DNA of 64,000 nt from Subtercola boreus (GCF_003399645.1 NZ_NBXD01000030.1:186001-250000), one strand, 5' to 3'. Counted from the stretch's first letter, positions 1 to 8,343 are shown. Program-made: numbers and translations. The notes: generated by a model from the letters alone, not told the origin.

Positions 1-677
1 GCGTAGAGCTGGGTCACCTCGAGGTCGGTCTCCTGTGCAGCGGCAGTGAGGTCGGCGGCAGCGGTGTCGTACTTCGCCTTCGCCGCGGCGACCGTCTGCT
101 CGCTGGCCCCGAGCGACTCGGCGAGCCTGTTCATGCTCGCGATGACATCGCTGCCTTTGCCGCCGATCTCGATCGCCACCACGGGGGCGATCTTCTCGAT
201 CTGCGCCTGCTGCTCCGCGTCGGCGAACGCATACAGTGGCCCGGCCAGGTCGAGCGTTCCCTCGCGGTCGGTCGGGTAGATGCCCGTCACGATGAGTTCG
301 GGTGCTGCTTCGGTGAGGGCTTCGAGGTCGATCTCGCCGTAGCTGTTGCCGACGATCGCCGTGTTCTCTATGTCGTACGACGCGAAGCGAGGGTCGCTCG
401 CGACATCCGTTCGGCCGAAGATCGCGACGGGGTCGATGCCGTAGCTCAGAAGACCGAGGGCGTAGTCGGCGTAGCTGGCGACCTTCTCGGGGCGCTGGTC
501 GAGGGTGACCATCTTGCCGGTGTCGTCGGTGTAGCTCCAGGGGCCCGAGGCGACGGAGTCTGCGACAGCAGCGGAGCCGGGGGAGCTCGGGGTGGAGCAA
601 CCGGCGAGGCCGACGAGCGCGAGTGCGGGGATGAGGAGGAGGGCGGCGGACCGTCTGAGAGAGGGAAGGATTTTCAC
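1..677 (-). CDS. Iron-siderophore ABC transporter substrate-binding lipoprotein (FecB/FepB-like), 3' end outside window
   Basis: Encodes the first ~225 residues of an exported binding protein that would deliver ferric siderophore to the permease/ATPase encoded just upstream on the same strand. The GTG start gives a basic N-terminus, a hydrophobic stretch and a lipobox LAGC with Cys27, so it is a lipoprotein anchored outside the membrane. The visible mature part (WSYTDDTGK, RPEKVASY, DLEALTEAAPELIVTG) is typical of the TroA/FecB periplasmic-binding fold. The gene runs off the left edge, so the C-terminal lobe is not seen. A DtxR/IdeR-like box lies 5 nt before the start, giving iron repression as the likely control. 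The family call is strong; the particular siderophore is unknown. Confidence 0.88.
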   Translation of the reverse strand, partial: MKILPSLRRSAALLLIPALALVGLAGCSTPSSPGSAAVADSVASGPWSYTDDTGKMVTLDQRPEKVASYADYALGLLSYGIDPVAIFGRTDVASDPRFASYDIENTAIVGNSYGEIDLEALTEAAPELIVTGIYPTDREGTLDLAGPLYAFADAEQQAQIEKIAPVVAIEIGGKGSDVIASMNRLAESLGASEQTVAAAKAKYDTAAADLTAAAQETDLEVTQLY

Positions 678-682
678 ATTAG

Positions 683-701
683 TTAGGTTAGCCTATCCTT
701 A
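683..701 (-). promoter_or_regulatory. DtxR/IdeR-type iron box before the binding-protein gene
   Basis: TTAGGTTAGCCTATCCTTA matches the actinobacterial iron-box palindrome TTAGGTTAGCCTAACCTAA at 17 of 19 positions. It sits 5 nt upstream of the GTG start at 677, so a bound regulator would cover the promoter or the transcription start itself. Assignment to DtxR/IdeR is by motif only. Confidence 0.8.
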
Positions 702-744
702 CTAAGCCTGTCGACCGTCCTCCGGCAACGGACGGGCTCGACGC

Positions 745-1620
745 CTACCTGTGCTCGGTGTCCACGGGTACGACGAGCGGCGATCCGCAGCTCGGATCGG
801 GAATGACGAGAGCCTCGAGATCGAAGGCCTCGCGCAGGATCGCGGGCGTGAGAACCTCCCACGGCGTGCCGTCTGCGATCACCCGTCCGCCGCCGAGAAC
901 GACGAGTCGGTCGGAGTACCGCCCGGCCAGCGAGAGGTCGTGCAGCACCATGACGACGGTCGCGCCATGTTCGCGGTTGATGCGCCGCACGAGGCGCAGT
1001 ACGTCGAGCTGGTGGCTGAGATCCAGGAACGTGGTGGGCTCGTCGAGCAGGATGGTCGGCGCCTCCTGGGCGAGGATGAGCGCAATCCACGCCCGCTGCA
1101 ACTGCCCGCCCGACAGCGACCCGGCGTCGCGGCCCTCGAGCCCTCGCAGCCCGGTCGCCGCCAGTGCCGCGTCGACCACCGCCGAGTCGTGCGGGGTGAA
1201 CGGTCGCAGCAGGCTCTGGTGCGGGTGCCGCCCGCGCGAGACCAGGTCGCGCACGGTCGTGGCGGAGGGGGTGAGCGGCTTCTGCGGCAGGATCGCCAGC
1301 CGACGCGCCACCTCCCGTGTCGACAGCGAGCGCACCGGATGGCCGTCAAGTTCCACTGTTCCCGCACCCGGGGTGAGCAGGCGACCGAACGCCTTGAGCA
1401 CCGTGGACTTGCCGCTGCCGTTCGCCCCGACCAGCGTGGTCACCCGGCCGCGCTCGATCCGTAGGTCGAGCCCATCGAAGATCACCGACTTCTCATACGA
1501 GAGCGTCACGCGGCGCGCCTCGAGCGCCGCAGAGTCCGCCGCAGAGCCATCCGCAGAGCCAGCCGCAGAGCCCGCCGGCGCCCCGGCCCGGCGGAAACGG
1601 GGGGTGGATGTCGCGGTCAC
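745..1620 (-). CDS. Iron-siderophore ABC transporter ATP-binding protein (FecE/FepC-like)
   Basis: A 291-residue cytoplasmic ATPase that powers ferric-siderophore import. Walker A GANGSGKST is at residues 65-73, the ABC signature LSGGQLQRA at 169-177 and Walker B with catalytic Glu (ILLDEP) at 190-195, followed by the H-loop region VLHDL. The GTG start overlaps the stop of the permease gene upstream by 4 bp (GTGA), indicating translational coupling. The first ~33 residues are a low-complexity Ala/Ser/Gly/Asp tract produced by short repeats of a GCAGAG-containing unit (about 1519-1575), not part of the ATPase fold. Expected to be co-transcribed from the iron-box promoter at 3810-3828. Confidence 0.93.
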   Translation of the reverse strand: MTATSTPRFRRAGAPAGSAAGSADGSAADSAALEARRVTLSYEKSVIFDGLDLRIERGRVTTLVGANGSGKSTVLKAFGRLLTPGAGTVELDGHPVRSLSTREVARRLAILPQKPLTPSATTVRDLVSRGRHPHQSLLRPFTPHDSAVVDAALAATGLRGLEGRDAGSLSGGQLQRAWIALILAQEAPTILLDEPTTFLDLSHQLDVLRLVRRINREHGATVVMVLHDLSLAGRYSDRLVVLGGGRVIADGTPWEVLTPAILREAFDLEALVIPDPSCGSPLVVPVDTEHR

Positions 1621-2753
1621 AGGGTGCTCTCCTTCGTGTTGCGGCGCGTCAGCAGCCGGATGAGGTACGGCGCGCCGACCACGGCCGTGATGATCCCGAC
1701 GGGAATCTCGCCGGGCAGCACTCCCCGCGCGAGCGCGTCGCCGCCCACCACGATGATCGCGCCCACCAGCGCGGAAGCCAGGAGCGGCGGGCGCCCCGAG
1801 CGCGCCACACGCCTGGCGATCTGCGGGGCGACGAAGGCGACGAACTCGATCGGGCCACTCGCCGAGACCGCCGCCGCCGTGAGCAGCACAGCGCAGAGGA
1901 TCACGATCAGCCGATGACGCTGGAGGGCGACGCCCAGCCCTGTCGACACGTCGTCACCGAGCTGGCTGACCTCGAGATTCGTCGACTGCAGCAGCGCGAT
2001 CGGCGTGACCACGACCAGCACGATCAACACCGGCCAGACGCTGGCCCACGAGATGCCCGAGAGGCTGCCCACCAACCACTGGGCGGCGGCCGCGGCATCC
2101 GTGATCTGCGCCTTCGCGATGAGGTAGCTGGTGATGCCCGTGAGCGTCGCCGTCGCGCCGATACCGATCAGGATGAGCCGGTAGCTGTCGACCCCTCCGC
2201 GCCACGAGAGGCCGTAGACGGCCGCGGCGGTGACCAGGGCGCCGAGGGTCGCCACGAGCGGCAGGCCGAGGCTCAGCAGGCCGGCCGCAACCGAATAGCC
2301 GCCGCCCGCGAGCACGATCGCCGAGACGGCGCCGAGGCTGGCTCCGGATGTCACGCCGATGATGTCGGGCGTCGCGAGTGGATTGCGCGCGAACGTCTGG
2401 GTGAGCGCCCCGGCGAGACCGAGAGCGGCCCCGACCAGCAGCCCCGCTGTCACGCGCGGCAGCCGGAGGTCGAGCACGATGAGACGCTCCGCGCGGGTGC
2501 CCCCGCCGACGAGGGTTCTCACGACGTCGGGAACCGTGAGCGAGCTCGACCCTGCAACGATGCCGAACAGTGCGGCGGCGATCGCGAGGAGCAGGCAGAC
2601 CGCGGTGACGACCACCACGCGGCCCTGCCACTGGCGGCCGAAGAACCGGTGGCCGTCTCTCGACGGCTCGGCGCGGCGAGGCCGAGGGCCGGGCCGGGAC
2701 CCGGGCCCGTTCCCGGGCTGCGGGGCGGGCTGGTTCGCGGTCGTCGCGGTCAC
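1617..2753 (-). CDS. FecCD-family iron-siderophore permease (second subunit)
   Basis: A 378-residue polytopic membrane protein of the FecCD/BtuC family, forming the import channel together with the neighbouring permease. The family hallmarks LRLPRVTAGLLVGAALGLAGALTQ and NPLATPDIIGVTSGAS-type segments are visible after a ~60-residue proline/arginine-rich cytoplasmic leader. The GTG start at 2753 was chosen because it overlaps the stop of the upstream permease by 4 bp (GTGA); the frame stays open far upstream inside that gene, but that extension is a shadow of it. About ten membrane segments are expected. The C-terminus likewise overlaps the ATPase start. Confidence 0.92.
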   Translation of the reverse strand: MTATTANQPAPQPGNGPGSRPGPRPRRAEPSRDGHRFFGRQWQGRVVVVTAVCLLLAIAAALFGIVAGSSSLTVPDVVRTLVGGGTRAERLIVLDLRLPRVTAGLLVGAALGLAGALTQTFARNPLATPDIIGVTSGASLGAVSAIVLAGGGYSVAAGLLSLGLPLVATLGALVTAAAVYGLSWRGGVDSYRLILIGIGATATLTGITSYLIAKAQITDAAAAAQWLVGSLSGISWASVWPVLIVLVVVTPIALLQSTNLEVSQLGDDVSTGLGVALQRHRLIVILCAVLLTAAAVSASGPIEFVAFVAPQIARRVARSGRPPLLASALVGAIIVVGGDALARGVLPGEIPVGIITAVVGAPYLIRLLTRRNTKESTL

Positions 2754-3805
2754 AGGGTCGCCATCTTTCCGCGGCGCACGATGGCGATGAAGACGATACC
2801 GCCGACGACCGTGAGCACGACACCCACCGAGACCTCGGCGTTGCCCCCGATGAGGCGGCCGATCACGTCGCAGACGAGCAGCACCACCGCCCCGACGAGT
2901 CCCGAGGCAGGCAGGAGCCAGTGGTGGTCGCCGCCGACCAGGCGGCGGGCGATGTGCGGTGCGGTCAGTCCGACGAATCCGATCGGTCCCGAGATGGCCA
3001 CGGCGCTCGCGGTGAGCAGGGTTATGCCCGCGAGCCCCACGAGACGGGCGCGCAGCAGGTTCTCGCCGAGGCCGTGCGCAAGTTCGGTGCCGAGCGCCAG
3101 GTTGTTCAGGGACCGGATGTTGGCGGCTGCGAAGACCATGCCGACGCCTGCGAAGAGCAGTGCGGCATCCACACCGGCCAGCGAACGGCCCGAGAGCGAA
3201 CCCACCACCCAGATGCGGTAGGCGGCGAGCGTGGTCTCGTCGGAGAGCACGAGGAACGACGTGAGGGCCACCAGGAGGGAGGAGACGGCGGCACCCGCGA
3301 TGGCGAGGGGCACCGGGCTGGAGAGCCCGCGGCCCAGGGCGGCGACCGAGAACACCACCACGCTGGCCACGGTCGCTCCGGCGAGGGCGAGCCAGAGGGT
3401 GGTGAGCACCGAACTCGTGCCGAGCACGTAGACGCCGATGACCACGGCGAAGCTGGCTCCGGCGGAGACCCCGAACAGGCCCGGGTCGGCGAGCGGGTTG
3501 CGCGTCTGGCCCTGCATCATCGCTCCGGCCACCCCGAGGCACACCCCGACGAGCAGGCCGAGCACGGTGCGCGGCACCCTCGAACCCCACACGACGGATG
3601 CGACATCCTGAGCCGGATCGAACAGGCCGGCCAGTACCGCAGTCGCGCTGATGAGGTTGCTGCCGAGCATCAGGCTGACCAGGGCCGTCGCGAGCACGCC
3701 GATGCCGAGCGCCAGCAGCACCAGGGGGCGCCGGGCGTGCGTCGACCGCCGCCGAGGATCGCCCGTCAGAGCGGTCGGGGCGAGGGCAGTGGGCGAGATG
3801 GGCAC
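2750..3805 (-). CDS. FecCD-family iron-siderophore permease (first subunit)
   Basis: A 351-residue membrane permease, first gene of the minus-strand iron operon. It shows the FecCD signature (RVPRTVLGLLVGVCLGVAGA, then QTRNPLADPGLFGVSAGAS) and the C-terminal GLTAPHIARRLVG motif of the family. The start at 3805 (GTG) has no recognisable ribosome-binding site and lies only 4 nt from the iron box at 3810-3828, so the mRNA is probably leaderless or nearly so. The stop overlaps the next permease gene. It would pair with the second permease to form a heterodimeric channel fed by the lipoprotein at 1-677. Confidence 0.92.
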   Translation of the reverse strand: MPISPTALAPTALTGDPRRRSTHARRPLVLLALGIGVLATALVSLMLGSNLISATAVLAGLFDPAQDVASVVWGSRVPRTVLGLLVGVCLGVAGAMMQGQTRNPLADPGLFGVSAGASFAVVIGVYVLGTSSVLTTLWLALAGATVASVVVFSVAALGRGLSSPVPLAIAGAAVSSLLVALTSFLVLSDETTLAAYRIWVVGSLSGRSLAGVDAALLFAGVGMVFAAANIRSLNNLALGTELAHGLGENLLRARLVGLAGITLLTASAVAISGPIGFVGLTAPHIARRLVGGDHHWLLPASGLVGAVVLLVCDVIGRLIGGNAEVSVGVVLTVVGGIVFIAIVRRGKMATL

Positions 3806-3809
3806 TTGG

Positions 3810-3828
3810 TAAGCTTAGCCTTACCTAA
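3810..3828. promoter_or_regulatory. DtxR/IdeR-type iron box in divergent promoter
   Basis: TAAGCTTAGCCTTACCTAA matches the iron-box consensus at 16 of 19 positions. It lies between the permease gene (start 3805, minus) and the siderophore-interacting protein gene (start ~3833, plus) and is within 5 nt of both starts, so one site can control both directions. Confidence 0.8.
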
Positions 3829-3832
3829 TACG

Positions 3833-4732
3833 ATGGCCGATATGGCCCGTTACCCCCGACTCATGCCAACCGACCCTCGACTCTTCACCGCGGAGGTTCT
3901 GCGGTCGGAGCGCCTCGCGCCGTCGTTCCAGCGCGTGACCGTCTGCGGGCCGGAGCTCGCCGGGTTCGAGTACAACGGCTTCGACCACTGGTTTCGGCTC
4001 TTCCTGCCTCCGCGGGCGGGGCTGCCGCTACACCTGCCGGCCGTTGCGGGTCGCGGTTGGTACAAACCGTATCTCGCCATTCCGGAGGGGACCCGCCCGC
4101 ACTGCAGCAACTACACCGTGGCCGGCGTGCGCACGATCGACGGGCGCACGGAGCTCGACATCGATGTGGTCATCCACACGGATGCCCGGGGCACGGTCGC
4201 CGGAGCGGTGGCCATCTGGGCGACCACCACCACGCCCGGGTCGCCTGTGGCCCTCCTCGACCAGGGGACGCTGTTCGATCCACCGACCGACATGGAGGGC
4301 GTGCACCTCGTGTCGGACGAGAGCGGGCTGCCCGCGCTCCGCGGCATCCTGCGCCACCTCGGAGGACACCAGTCGGGCACGGCGATCATCGAGGTGCCGA
4401 CGGCCGGCGACATCGAGCAGCTGGTCGCGCCCGCCGGGGTCGCCGTGACCTGGTTGACGCGCGATGCGGGCACAGATACGGGCACGGGGGCCGTCGCTGG
4501 AACGGCGCACGCCCCAGCCGCCGCCGAACACCATTCCGCACCCGGCCGGCGCGCCCTCGAGGCGCTCTGCGAAACCGTCACGCCGCACCCGCGGGACTAC
4601 GCCTTCGTCGTCGGCGAATCGACCCTCGCGACCGAGGGCCGCCGCGCACTGCACCGCGCCGGCCTGCCGAAGTCGCGCATCACCTTCTCAGGCTTCTGGA
4701 AACACACCCCGCACGCCCACGCCGCCCCCTGA
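3833..4732 (+). CDS. Siderophore-interacting protein (FAD-dependent ferric-siderophore reductase)
   Basis: A 299-residue cytoplasmic flavoprotein of the FAD_binding_9/SIP family (ViuB/YqjH relatives), which reduces imported ferric siderophore to release Fe(II). The N-terminal flavin domain contains SNYTVAGVR at the place where the family has its RxYT flavin-binding motif; the usual Arg before the Tyr is replaced. The C-terminal domain ends with FVVGESTLATEGRRAL and SGFWK, the SIP nucleotide-binding signature. Three in-frame ATGs (3833, 3842, 3863) are possible; the first is chosen because it sits right behind the iron box, consistent with a leaderless message. A Thr/Gly/Ala-rich loop near residues 210-230 looks like an insertion. 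Confidence 0.9.
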   Translation: MADMARYPRLMPTDPRLFTAEVLRSERLAPSFQRVTVCGPELAGFEYNGFDHWFRLFLPPRAGLPLHLPAVAGRGWYKPYLAIPEGTRPHCSNYTVAGVRTIDGRTELDIDVVIHTDARGTVAGAVAIWATTTTPGSPVALLDQGTLFDPPTDMEGVHLVSDESGLPALRGILRHLGGHQSGTAIIEVPTAGDIEQLVAPAGVAVTWLTRDAGTDTGTGAVAGTAHAPAAAEHHSAPGRRALEALCETVTPHPRDYAFVVGESTLATEGRRALHRAGLPKSRITFSGFWKHTPHAHAAP

Positions 4733-4773
4733 GCCGCAGCGCCCCGCCCCGGCCCGCCCCGGCCCGGCCCACC

Positions 4774-5226
4774 TCAGCGGAGGGGGTGGGGAAGGCCGTC
4801 GCGCACGGCCACCTCGACGTGGGCCCTGAACGCCGAGAGCTCACGCCTGACGATGAGGGAATCACCGCCGAACATCGACGCGAGGTGCTCGAGCGGACCG
4901 CGAGGGGTCCACTCGATTCGCATGAGGAGGCGAGACGACGTCTCGGTGAGGGGGTCGAAGACCGCCCGCCCGGCGAGCGACACCTCGCCCGAGGTGGTAA
5001 TCCACTCGAGCATCCGGCCGGGGTCGTTGGCGGTGATCAGCGCGTCGTACTCCCAGTCCAGACCGGCGACCCGGAGTTCCCAGACCGAGTGCAGGGCGTC
5101 GGTGACCGTGACCCTTGTGACAGCGCCCATGAACGCCGGAAACTGGGCGAAATCGGTCCAGGCATGAAAGGCCTCCTCATGACCGATGGCGAGGTCGACG
5201 CGGTGATCGATTCTCTTCACAGACAC
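4774..5226 (-). CDS. SRPBCC (START-like) family protein
   Basis: About 150 residues with the polyketide-cyclase/START-type lipid-binding fold: VKRIDHRVDLAIGHEEAFHAW at the N-terminus, then alternating strands (SVWELRVAGLDWEYDALIT) and a C-terminal amphipathic helix (IVRRELSAFRAHVEVAVRDGL). Such proteins bind a small hydrophobic ligand; no enzyme activity can be deduced. The GTG at 5226 is preferred over GTG 5241 because GAGGGGGAG lies just before it as a ribosome-binding site. It is transcribed in the same direction as the FAD oxidoreductase upstream, with ~125 nt between them. Confidence 0.75.
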   Translation of the reverse strand: MSVKRIDHRVDLAIGHEEAFHAWTDFAQFPAFMGAVTRVTVTDALHSVWELRVAGLDWEYDALITANDPGRMLEWITTSGEVSLAGRAVFDPLTETSSRLLMRIEWTPRGPLEHLASMFGGDSLIVRRELSAFRAHVEVAVRDGLPHPLR

Positions 5227-5350
5227 TGCTCCCCCTCTCACGGACGCTCGCCGCGAGCCTACGCGCGGTCGACCAAGCTCCCGGCCCCGTGTCGCGGCGC
5301 GTCAGTCGGATGGCGCCTCGGGCGACGCCGACCGGCTGAGAGACCGCCGG

Positions 5351-6406
5351 TCAGGGCTGGGCGAGGGCCTGACCGAGGGCCGTTCCCGATTCCCAGGCGG
5401 TCGAGACGGCGGAGCGGGCACCCCACGCGTCGCCGCAGACACCCACGCGCACGCCGCCGGCGCGATCGGTGCGACCGGGGGCCGCGCCGTCACCGCCGCT
5501 GAGGAGGAACAGGTCAGGGTGCTGGGTGGCGGGCGAGGAGAAGGTCCAGCGGTGCGCGGAGGTCGAGACCGGGGCCTCCGACAGGCCGAGAAGTGCGCCG
5601 ACCGCCTCGACGACAGGGGCGACAGCAGACTCCGGATGCTCGAGGTGCGCCCGTGCGAACGGCGCAGTGGTGTGCGCGACCAGTACCGGGGCTCCGTCGC
5701 CCCGACGGTCGCCGTCGTCGGCGACGAAGGCGAGCACCTCGGAGCCGTCGACGAAGGCCCCGTGCAGGTCGGCGGGCCAGAGCCGCTCGCGCCAGCGAGC
5801 GACCACGGTGATCGTGGGCTGCCAGTCTCCCGCGTCGGCGAGGCTGGCCGCGGCGATCGAGCCTGGCAGAAGCATCCGCTTCGCCTGCGGATCGGGCATG
5901 GCCAGCACGACAGTGTCGTACCGCGAGCCGAGAACGTCGCCGCCCTCGGGGATGCCTGCAACGTCGACCTCCTGGTCGAGCGGCACCCCGTCAGCCTGCA
6001 GCCGGTCGGCGAGGTCAGTGGCCAGCGAACGCAGCCCGGCGGGGGCGGCGTACCGCATCGGGCCGGACTTGGGCTCGTGCGAGCCGTCGGTCGCGTAGAC
6101 CCAGAAGGTGTCGGTCCAGGGCCGCACCAGCCCGCGCGTGATCCAGTCATCGACGACGGAGGCGAAACCCGAGCCGTCTGGCACGGTGAAGTACCGGGCA
6201 CCGATGTCGACGGGGCGATCATCCAGTCGCTTGCTGGCCAGTCGGCCACCGACCACCCGGCCGCGATCGACGACCCGCACCGCCACACCCGCGTCATGCA
6301 GGGCCCGGGCGCACGCAAGACCGGCGATGCCCGAGCCGACGACAAGAGTGTCGGATGTCGACACCCGGCCGGGCGAAGGGGACGCGGTCCCCGAAAGCTC
6401 ACTCAC
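5351..6406 (-). CDS. FAD/NAD(P)-dependent oxidoreductase (renalase/amine-oxidase-like)
   Basis: A 351-residue flavoprotein. A Rossmann dinucleotide motif VVGSGIAGLACARAL begins near residue 22, followed by the second FAD-contact motif GGRLASKRLDD and VDIGARYFTV, the arrangement found in bacterial renalase-like NAD(P)/FAD-dependent oxidoreductases. The C-terminus carries the closing FAD motif around VGVCGDAWG. The GTG start overlaps the stop of the small upstream gene (GTGA, 6403-6406), so the two are coupled. The substrate cannot be deduced. The sequence between residues 1 and 18 is low-complexity and may not belong to the folded protein. Confidence 0.82.
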   Translation of the reverse strand: MSELSGTASPSPGRVSTSDTLVVGSGIAGLACARALHDAGVAVRVVDRGRVVGGRLASKRLDDRPVDIGARYFTVPDGSGFASVVDDWITRGLVRPWTDTFWVYATDGSHEPKSGPMRYAAPAGLRSLATDLADRLQADGVPLDQEVDVAGIPEGGDVLGSRYDTVVLAMPDPQAKRMLLPGSIAAASLADAGDWQPTITVVARWRERLWPADLHGAFVDGSEVLAFVADDGDRRGDGAPVLVAHTTAPFARAHLEHPESAVAPVVEAVGALLGLSEAPVSTSAHRWTFSSPATQHPDLFLLSGGDGAAPGRTDRAGGVRVGVCGDAWGARSAVSTAWESGTALGQALAQP

Positions 6407-6771
6407 TGTTGCGGGTCTGCGTCGAAGCCCTCGTCGATACCCTGGGGCACGTCGTCCTCGATTCCGAGTTCGACGGTATCGCCTGCGACGGGCTTCGGGT
6501 CGCCGAGCAGAGCCGCCCGGGAGTTGAGCGCGACGATGAAGGTGGCATCGGACACATCGGGGTCGTCGCCGGGTTCGGGAACAGCGACGAGCTGGCTCGC
6601 CGGCCCGAGCAGCATCGAGACCACACCGACCGAACCGTCTGAGAGCAGGGCGGGAACCTCCACCGCGGCAGACGTCTTGCGGCGAGCGAGCGCTTCGGCG
6701 TAGTGGATCACCGCATCAGCGATGTCGTCACCGGTACGGACTTCGCCCCCCGCAAAATGTACGACTTTCAT
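6403..6771 (-). CDS. Small hypothetical protein coupled to the FAD oxidoreductase
   Basis: A 122-residue soluble acidic protein starting MKVVHFAGGEVRTGDDIADAVIHYAEALARR. I do not recognise a characterised family. The N-terminal half looks like a compact alpha/beta domain (helix DIADAVIHYAEALA, strands VEVPAL, VGVVSMLLG); the last ~25 residues are acidic and probably disordered. Its stop overlaps the GTG start of the FAD oxidoreductase, which suggests coordinated production. No signal peptide or membrane segment is visible. Confidence 0.7.
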   Translation of the reverse strand: MKVVHFAGGEVRTGDDIADAVIHYAEALARRKTSAAVEVPALLSDGSVGVVSMLLGPASQLVAVPEPGDDPDVSDATFIVALNSRAALLGDPKPVAGDTVELGIEDDVPQGIDEGFDADPQQ

Positions 6772-6836
6772 TACTGAAACCTACCCACCGTCACGTCCGT
6801 CGAGAAAGGGATTGCGCATCTGCCGTCGGAGAACGA

Positions 6837-7097
6837 CTATCGGGCGGGCGGCGGAGGCGACTCGTTCGAGACCTCGTCTGGCTCCTCGTCCAGAGCCGGC
6901 ACCGGGATGACCGCGATGTCGATCCCGCGCGTGAGTGCCAGCAGCGCCTGCCGTGGCCTGCCTTCCCCGACATTGACGCTCAGCCATCGCGTTTCGTCGG
7001 AACCGAGGCCGGCAGCGATCTCGGCGAGGAGTTCGTCGAGGTCGCGGTTGCCGACGCTGTACGGCTGGCCGCCGTAGAAGAGATTGATGCGCTTCAC
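6837..7097 (-). CDS. Small hypothetical protein downstream of DUF7882-like gene
   Basis: An 86-residue protein starting VKRINLFYGGQPYSVGNRDLDELLAEIAAGL. The fold looks like a short beta-strand, helix, strand arrangement ending in an acidic/proline tail. The frame is open upstream to 7214, but the GTG at 7097 is chosen because it overlaps the previous gene's stop by 4 bp (GTGA) and the upstream part is an Arg/Gln-rich shadow. Function unknown. The coupled pair 7094-7441 plus this gene resembles small-gene doublets of Microbacteriaceae; that is a recollection, not a search result. Confidence 0.68.
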   Translation of the reverse strand: MKRINLFYGGQPYSVGNRDLDELLAEIAAGLGSDETRWLSVNVGEGRPRQALLALTRGIDIAVIPVPALDEEPDEVSNESPPPPAR

Positions 7098-7441
7098 CTC
7101 GTACCCCCGTTGCCGCTGCTGCTGCCGCCGCTGCCGCTGAGGGGTGAATCCGGTTCGGGAACGAGCTGCAGGCCCCCGTTGGAATTCGCGGTGTCGCTGA
7201 GAACCTGGATCCACGCCGGATTGATGCGCGGCATCTTCCCGCCGTTGTACTTGTAGACGATCGGTAGCGCCGGATGCACCCAGACCGTCGTGCGCCCGTC
7301 GCCGATCGCCTCGTCGTCACGCCAGCTGAAGTTGAACGACTCGCCACGGCGGAGCTTTGCACCGATGACGATCTGGATGTGAGCCAGCACCCGGTCTTCG
7401 AAGTCGACCTTGAGAACCGAGTCGTAATTGAACGTTCCCAT
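7094..7441 (-). CDS. DUF7882-like small protein
   Basis: A 115-residue protein: MGTFNYDSVLKVDFEDRVLA, then LRRGESFNFSWRDD, GRTTVWVHPALPIVYKYNG and INPAWIQVLSDTANSNGGL. This pattern corresponds to a small actinobacterial family (DUF7882) that is often labelled ATP-dependent DNA ligase in databases; at ~110 residues and with no KxDG nucleotidyltransferase motif it cannot be a ligase. The C-terminus is a Gly/Ser tail. It begins a coupled pair with the 86-residue gene downstream. The role is unknown. Confidence 0.75.
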   Translation of the reverse strand: MGTFNYDSVLKVDFEDRVLAHIQIVIGAKLRRGESFNFSWRDDEAIGDGRTTVWVHPALPIVYKYNGGKMPRINPAWIQVLSDTANSNGGLQLVPEPDSPLSGSGGSSSGNGGTR

Positions 7442-7533
7442 GAAATCTCTCTGCTTCAGGCGCCGACGCGGCGCGACCTCAGACTACCGGGCTTCGGGGT
7501 GCGAGCTTCGAGAGCGCGCAAACGCGTCGCCTG

Positions 7534-8343
7534 TCACAAGTCGGCCGCGTGATCGGGCACGTACTTGTAGCGGGCGCGGTCGGGGCGCTCGTAGTCGTCC
7601 GCCGACGGGCGGGGCGGGATGTCGACCTTCTCGGGAACGCGCGGCTCGTAGGGCACCTGCGAGAGCAGATGGCTGATCGCGTTCAGGCGGGCCTTGCGCT
7701 TGTCGTCGCTCTCGATGGTCCACCACGGCGCATCCGCGTGGTCGGTCGCCTCGAACATGGCATCTTTGGCTCGGGAGTAGTCCTCCCACTTGGTGATCGA
7801 CACGACATCGGTCTCCGACAGCTTCCAGCGTCGCATCGGATCGTTCAGTCGCGAGTGGAAGCGCTCCTCCTGCACCTCGTCGGACACCGAGAACCAGTAC
7901 TTGACGAGGATGATGCCGTCTTCGACGAGCATCCGCTCGAAGGTCGGCACCTGGTGCAGGAACCGGCGGTACTGCTCCGGAGTGCAGTACTCCATCACGC
8001 GCTCGACGCCGGCCCGGTTGTACCAGGAGCGGTCCATCAGCACGATCTCGCCCGCGGTCGGCAGATGCTCGATGTAGCGCTGGAAGTACCACTGCCCCTT
8101 CTCGCGATCGTTCGGCGTGGGCAGTGCGGCGACACGAGCCTGGCGAGGGTTGAGGTACTGCATGATGCGTTTGATCGCGCCGCCCTTGCCCGCGGCATCC
8201 CGCCCCTCGAAGATGACGACCACGCGCGTGCCGGTCTCGACGACCCACTGCTGCATGCTCACCAACTGGATCTGGAGTCGCTCGAGCTCTTCTTCATAGA
8301 CGTGCTTCGGCATCCGTTCGATCATCTTCCCACTCTGGCCCAT
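7534..8343 (-). CDS. ppk2: Polyphosphate kinase 2 (PPK2 family)
   Basis: A 269-residue soluble enzyme that transfers phosphate between polyphosphate and nucleotides (class I PPK2 usually phosphorylates NDPs). Walker A GRDAAGKGG is at residues 47-55, the lid-region segment RVAALPTPNDRE follows, and Walker B DRSWYNR is at 104-110; length matches one-domain PPK2. Alternative in-frame starts exist at Met7 and Met11. It is divergent from the lipid kinase gene at 8450. Nucleotide specificity cannot be settled by eye. Confidence 0.93.
   Translation of the reverse strand: MGQSGKMIERMPKHVYEEELERLQIQLVSMQQWVVETGTRVVVIFEGRDAAGKGGAIKRIMQYLNPRQARVAALPTPNDREKGQWYFQRYIEHLPTAGEIVLMDRSWYNRAGVERVMEYCTPEQYRRFLHQVPTFERMLVEDGIILVKYWFSVSDEVQEERFHSRLNDPMRRWKLSETDVVSITKWEDYSRAKDAMFEATDHADAPWWTIESDDKRKARLNAISHLLSQVPYEPRVPEKVDIPPRPSADDYERPDRARYKYVPDHAADL

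Noticed and set aside
1608-3221. Long plus-strand open frame opposite the iron permeases
   Set aside because: Composed of Arg/Asp/His-rich sequence with no family resemblance; it is the high-GC antisense shadow of two clear FecCD genes.
7094-7441. Label ATP-dependent DNA ligase for the small protein
   Set aside because: At 115 residues with no KxDG motif it cannot be a ligase; this is a known database mislabel for the family.
6837-7441. Toxin-antitoxin pair
   Set aside because: Small and overlapping genes, but neither product resembles a toxin, antitoxin or DNA-binding protein.
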